A DNA stretch of 42,703 nucleotides. It comes from Bacteroidales bacterium (GTDB lineage: Bacteria > Bacteroidota > Bacteroidia > Bacteroidales > P3). Shown here piece by piece: positions 42,586-42,703 of the stretch (its first letter is position 1; the number at the start of each line of letters is the position of its first letter). The notes under the pieces were generated by a model, which was given only the letters and a program-made list of their open reading frames with translations, was not told the DNA's origin and searched no databases. The stretch is taken from assembly GCA_031257915.1 (NCBI GenBank), contig JAIRNR010000025.1, positions 1 to 42,703 of the forward strand, in the 5' to 3' direction. Position numbers and translations under genes: made by a program.

Positions 42586-42703
42586 GGTAGTGTCCGAAAA
42601 AGTGTGTAAGTAAACATATCTTTGCAACAACAAAAACACACTTTAATGAGAAAGAAAGAAACTCCCACAATTGAAGGAAAAATCTTAAAAGAGCTACTTC
42701 ACC
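42586..42703 (+). mobile_element. left end of an insertion sequence, cut by the window edge
   Basis: A likely terminal repeat begins near 42586 (ggtagtgtccgaaaaagtg). A transposase-like gene starts at 42646 (ATG AGA AAG), reading MRKKETPTIEGKILKELLH before the edge. The IS family cannot be fixed from 19 residues; an IS256-like (Mutator-type) element is possible. Confidence 0.5.
42646..42703 (+). CDS. start of a transposase gene (partial, 19 aa visible)
   Basis: The first codons encode MRKKETPTIEGKILKELLH, then the window ends. The short leader after the terminal repeat and the basic start are typical of a transposase. The rest lies outside the window, so neither family nor integrity can be judged. 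Confidence 0.45.
   Translation, partial: MRKKETPTIEGKILKELLH

Overview
The window looks like a Bacteroidota (probably Bacteroidales) chromosome segment carrying most of a podovirus-like prophage. The evidence for the host is lpxB, a comEC without a recognisable metallohydrolase tail, an Rpn-type PD-(D/E)XK nuclease, and promoters of the Bacteroidota type (TTTG, about 20 nt, then a TAnnTTTG-like box). No sequence search was possible, so family names rest on motifs read by eye.

Layout: (1) 1-673, a VapBC-type toxin-antitoxin pair behind a perfect TATATTTG box and an operator-like dyad. (2) 676-11329, minus strand: phage scaffold, major capsid protein, head-tail connector candidates, three tail fibers, two small membrane proteins (holin candidates) and an unassigned protein. 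(3) 11598-17048, plus strand: a tight operon with a small protein, large terminase, GH19 endolysin, a spanin-like membrane protein, an antirepressor and a VRR-NUC nuclease. (4) 17058-35027, minus strand: an internal virion protein candidate, portal, a helical virion protein and a 4768-residue polyvalent protein with several effector-like domains. (5) 35167-35472, a short plus-strand gene. (6) 35591-42394, chromosomal or accessory genes: Rpn nuclease, comEC, an exported protein, a SpoIID-domain protein, lpxB, a shrunken IS3-type element and a ParE-type toxin-antitoxin pair. (7) 42586-42703, the start of another IS.

The two divergent control regions of the phage (about 11.4 kb and 35.1 kb) share one design: dyads GTATGA-N2-TCATAC spaced 21 bp, with promoter boxes ACGTTTG-N20-TTTnTTTG abutting them. 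A near copy of the dyad at bases 2-15 ties the VapBC pair to the same regulon and suggests the element continues left of the window. No integrase, repressor or replication gene is visible; these may lie to the left, or the prophage may be incomplete.

Most notable are the giant polyvalent protein (three ADP-ribosyltransferase-like domains, two BECR-type nuclease-like domains, a MuF-C-like domain, one intact and one degenerate zincin motif, and a kinase-like domain), the shared operator/promoter architecture, the fiber genes built as cassettes with matching ends, and the capsid protein with a membrane-like N-terminus.
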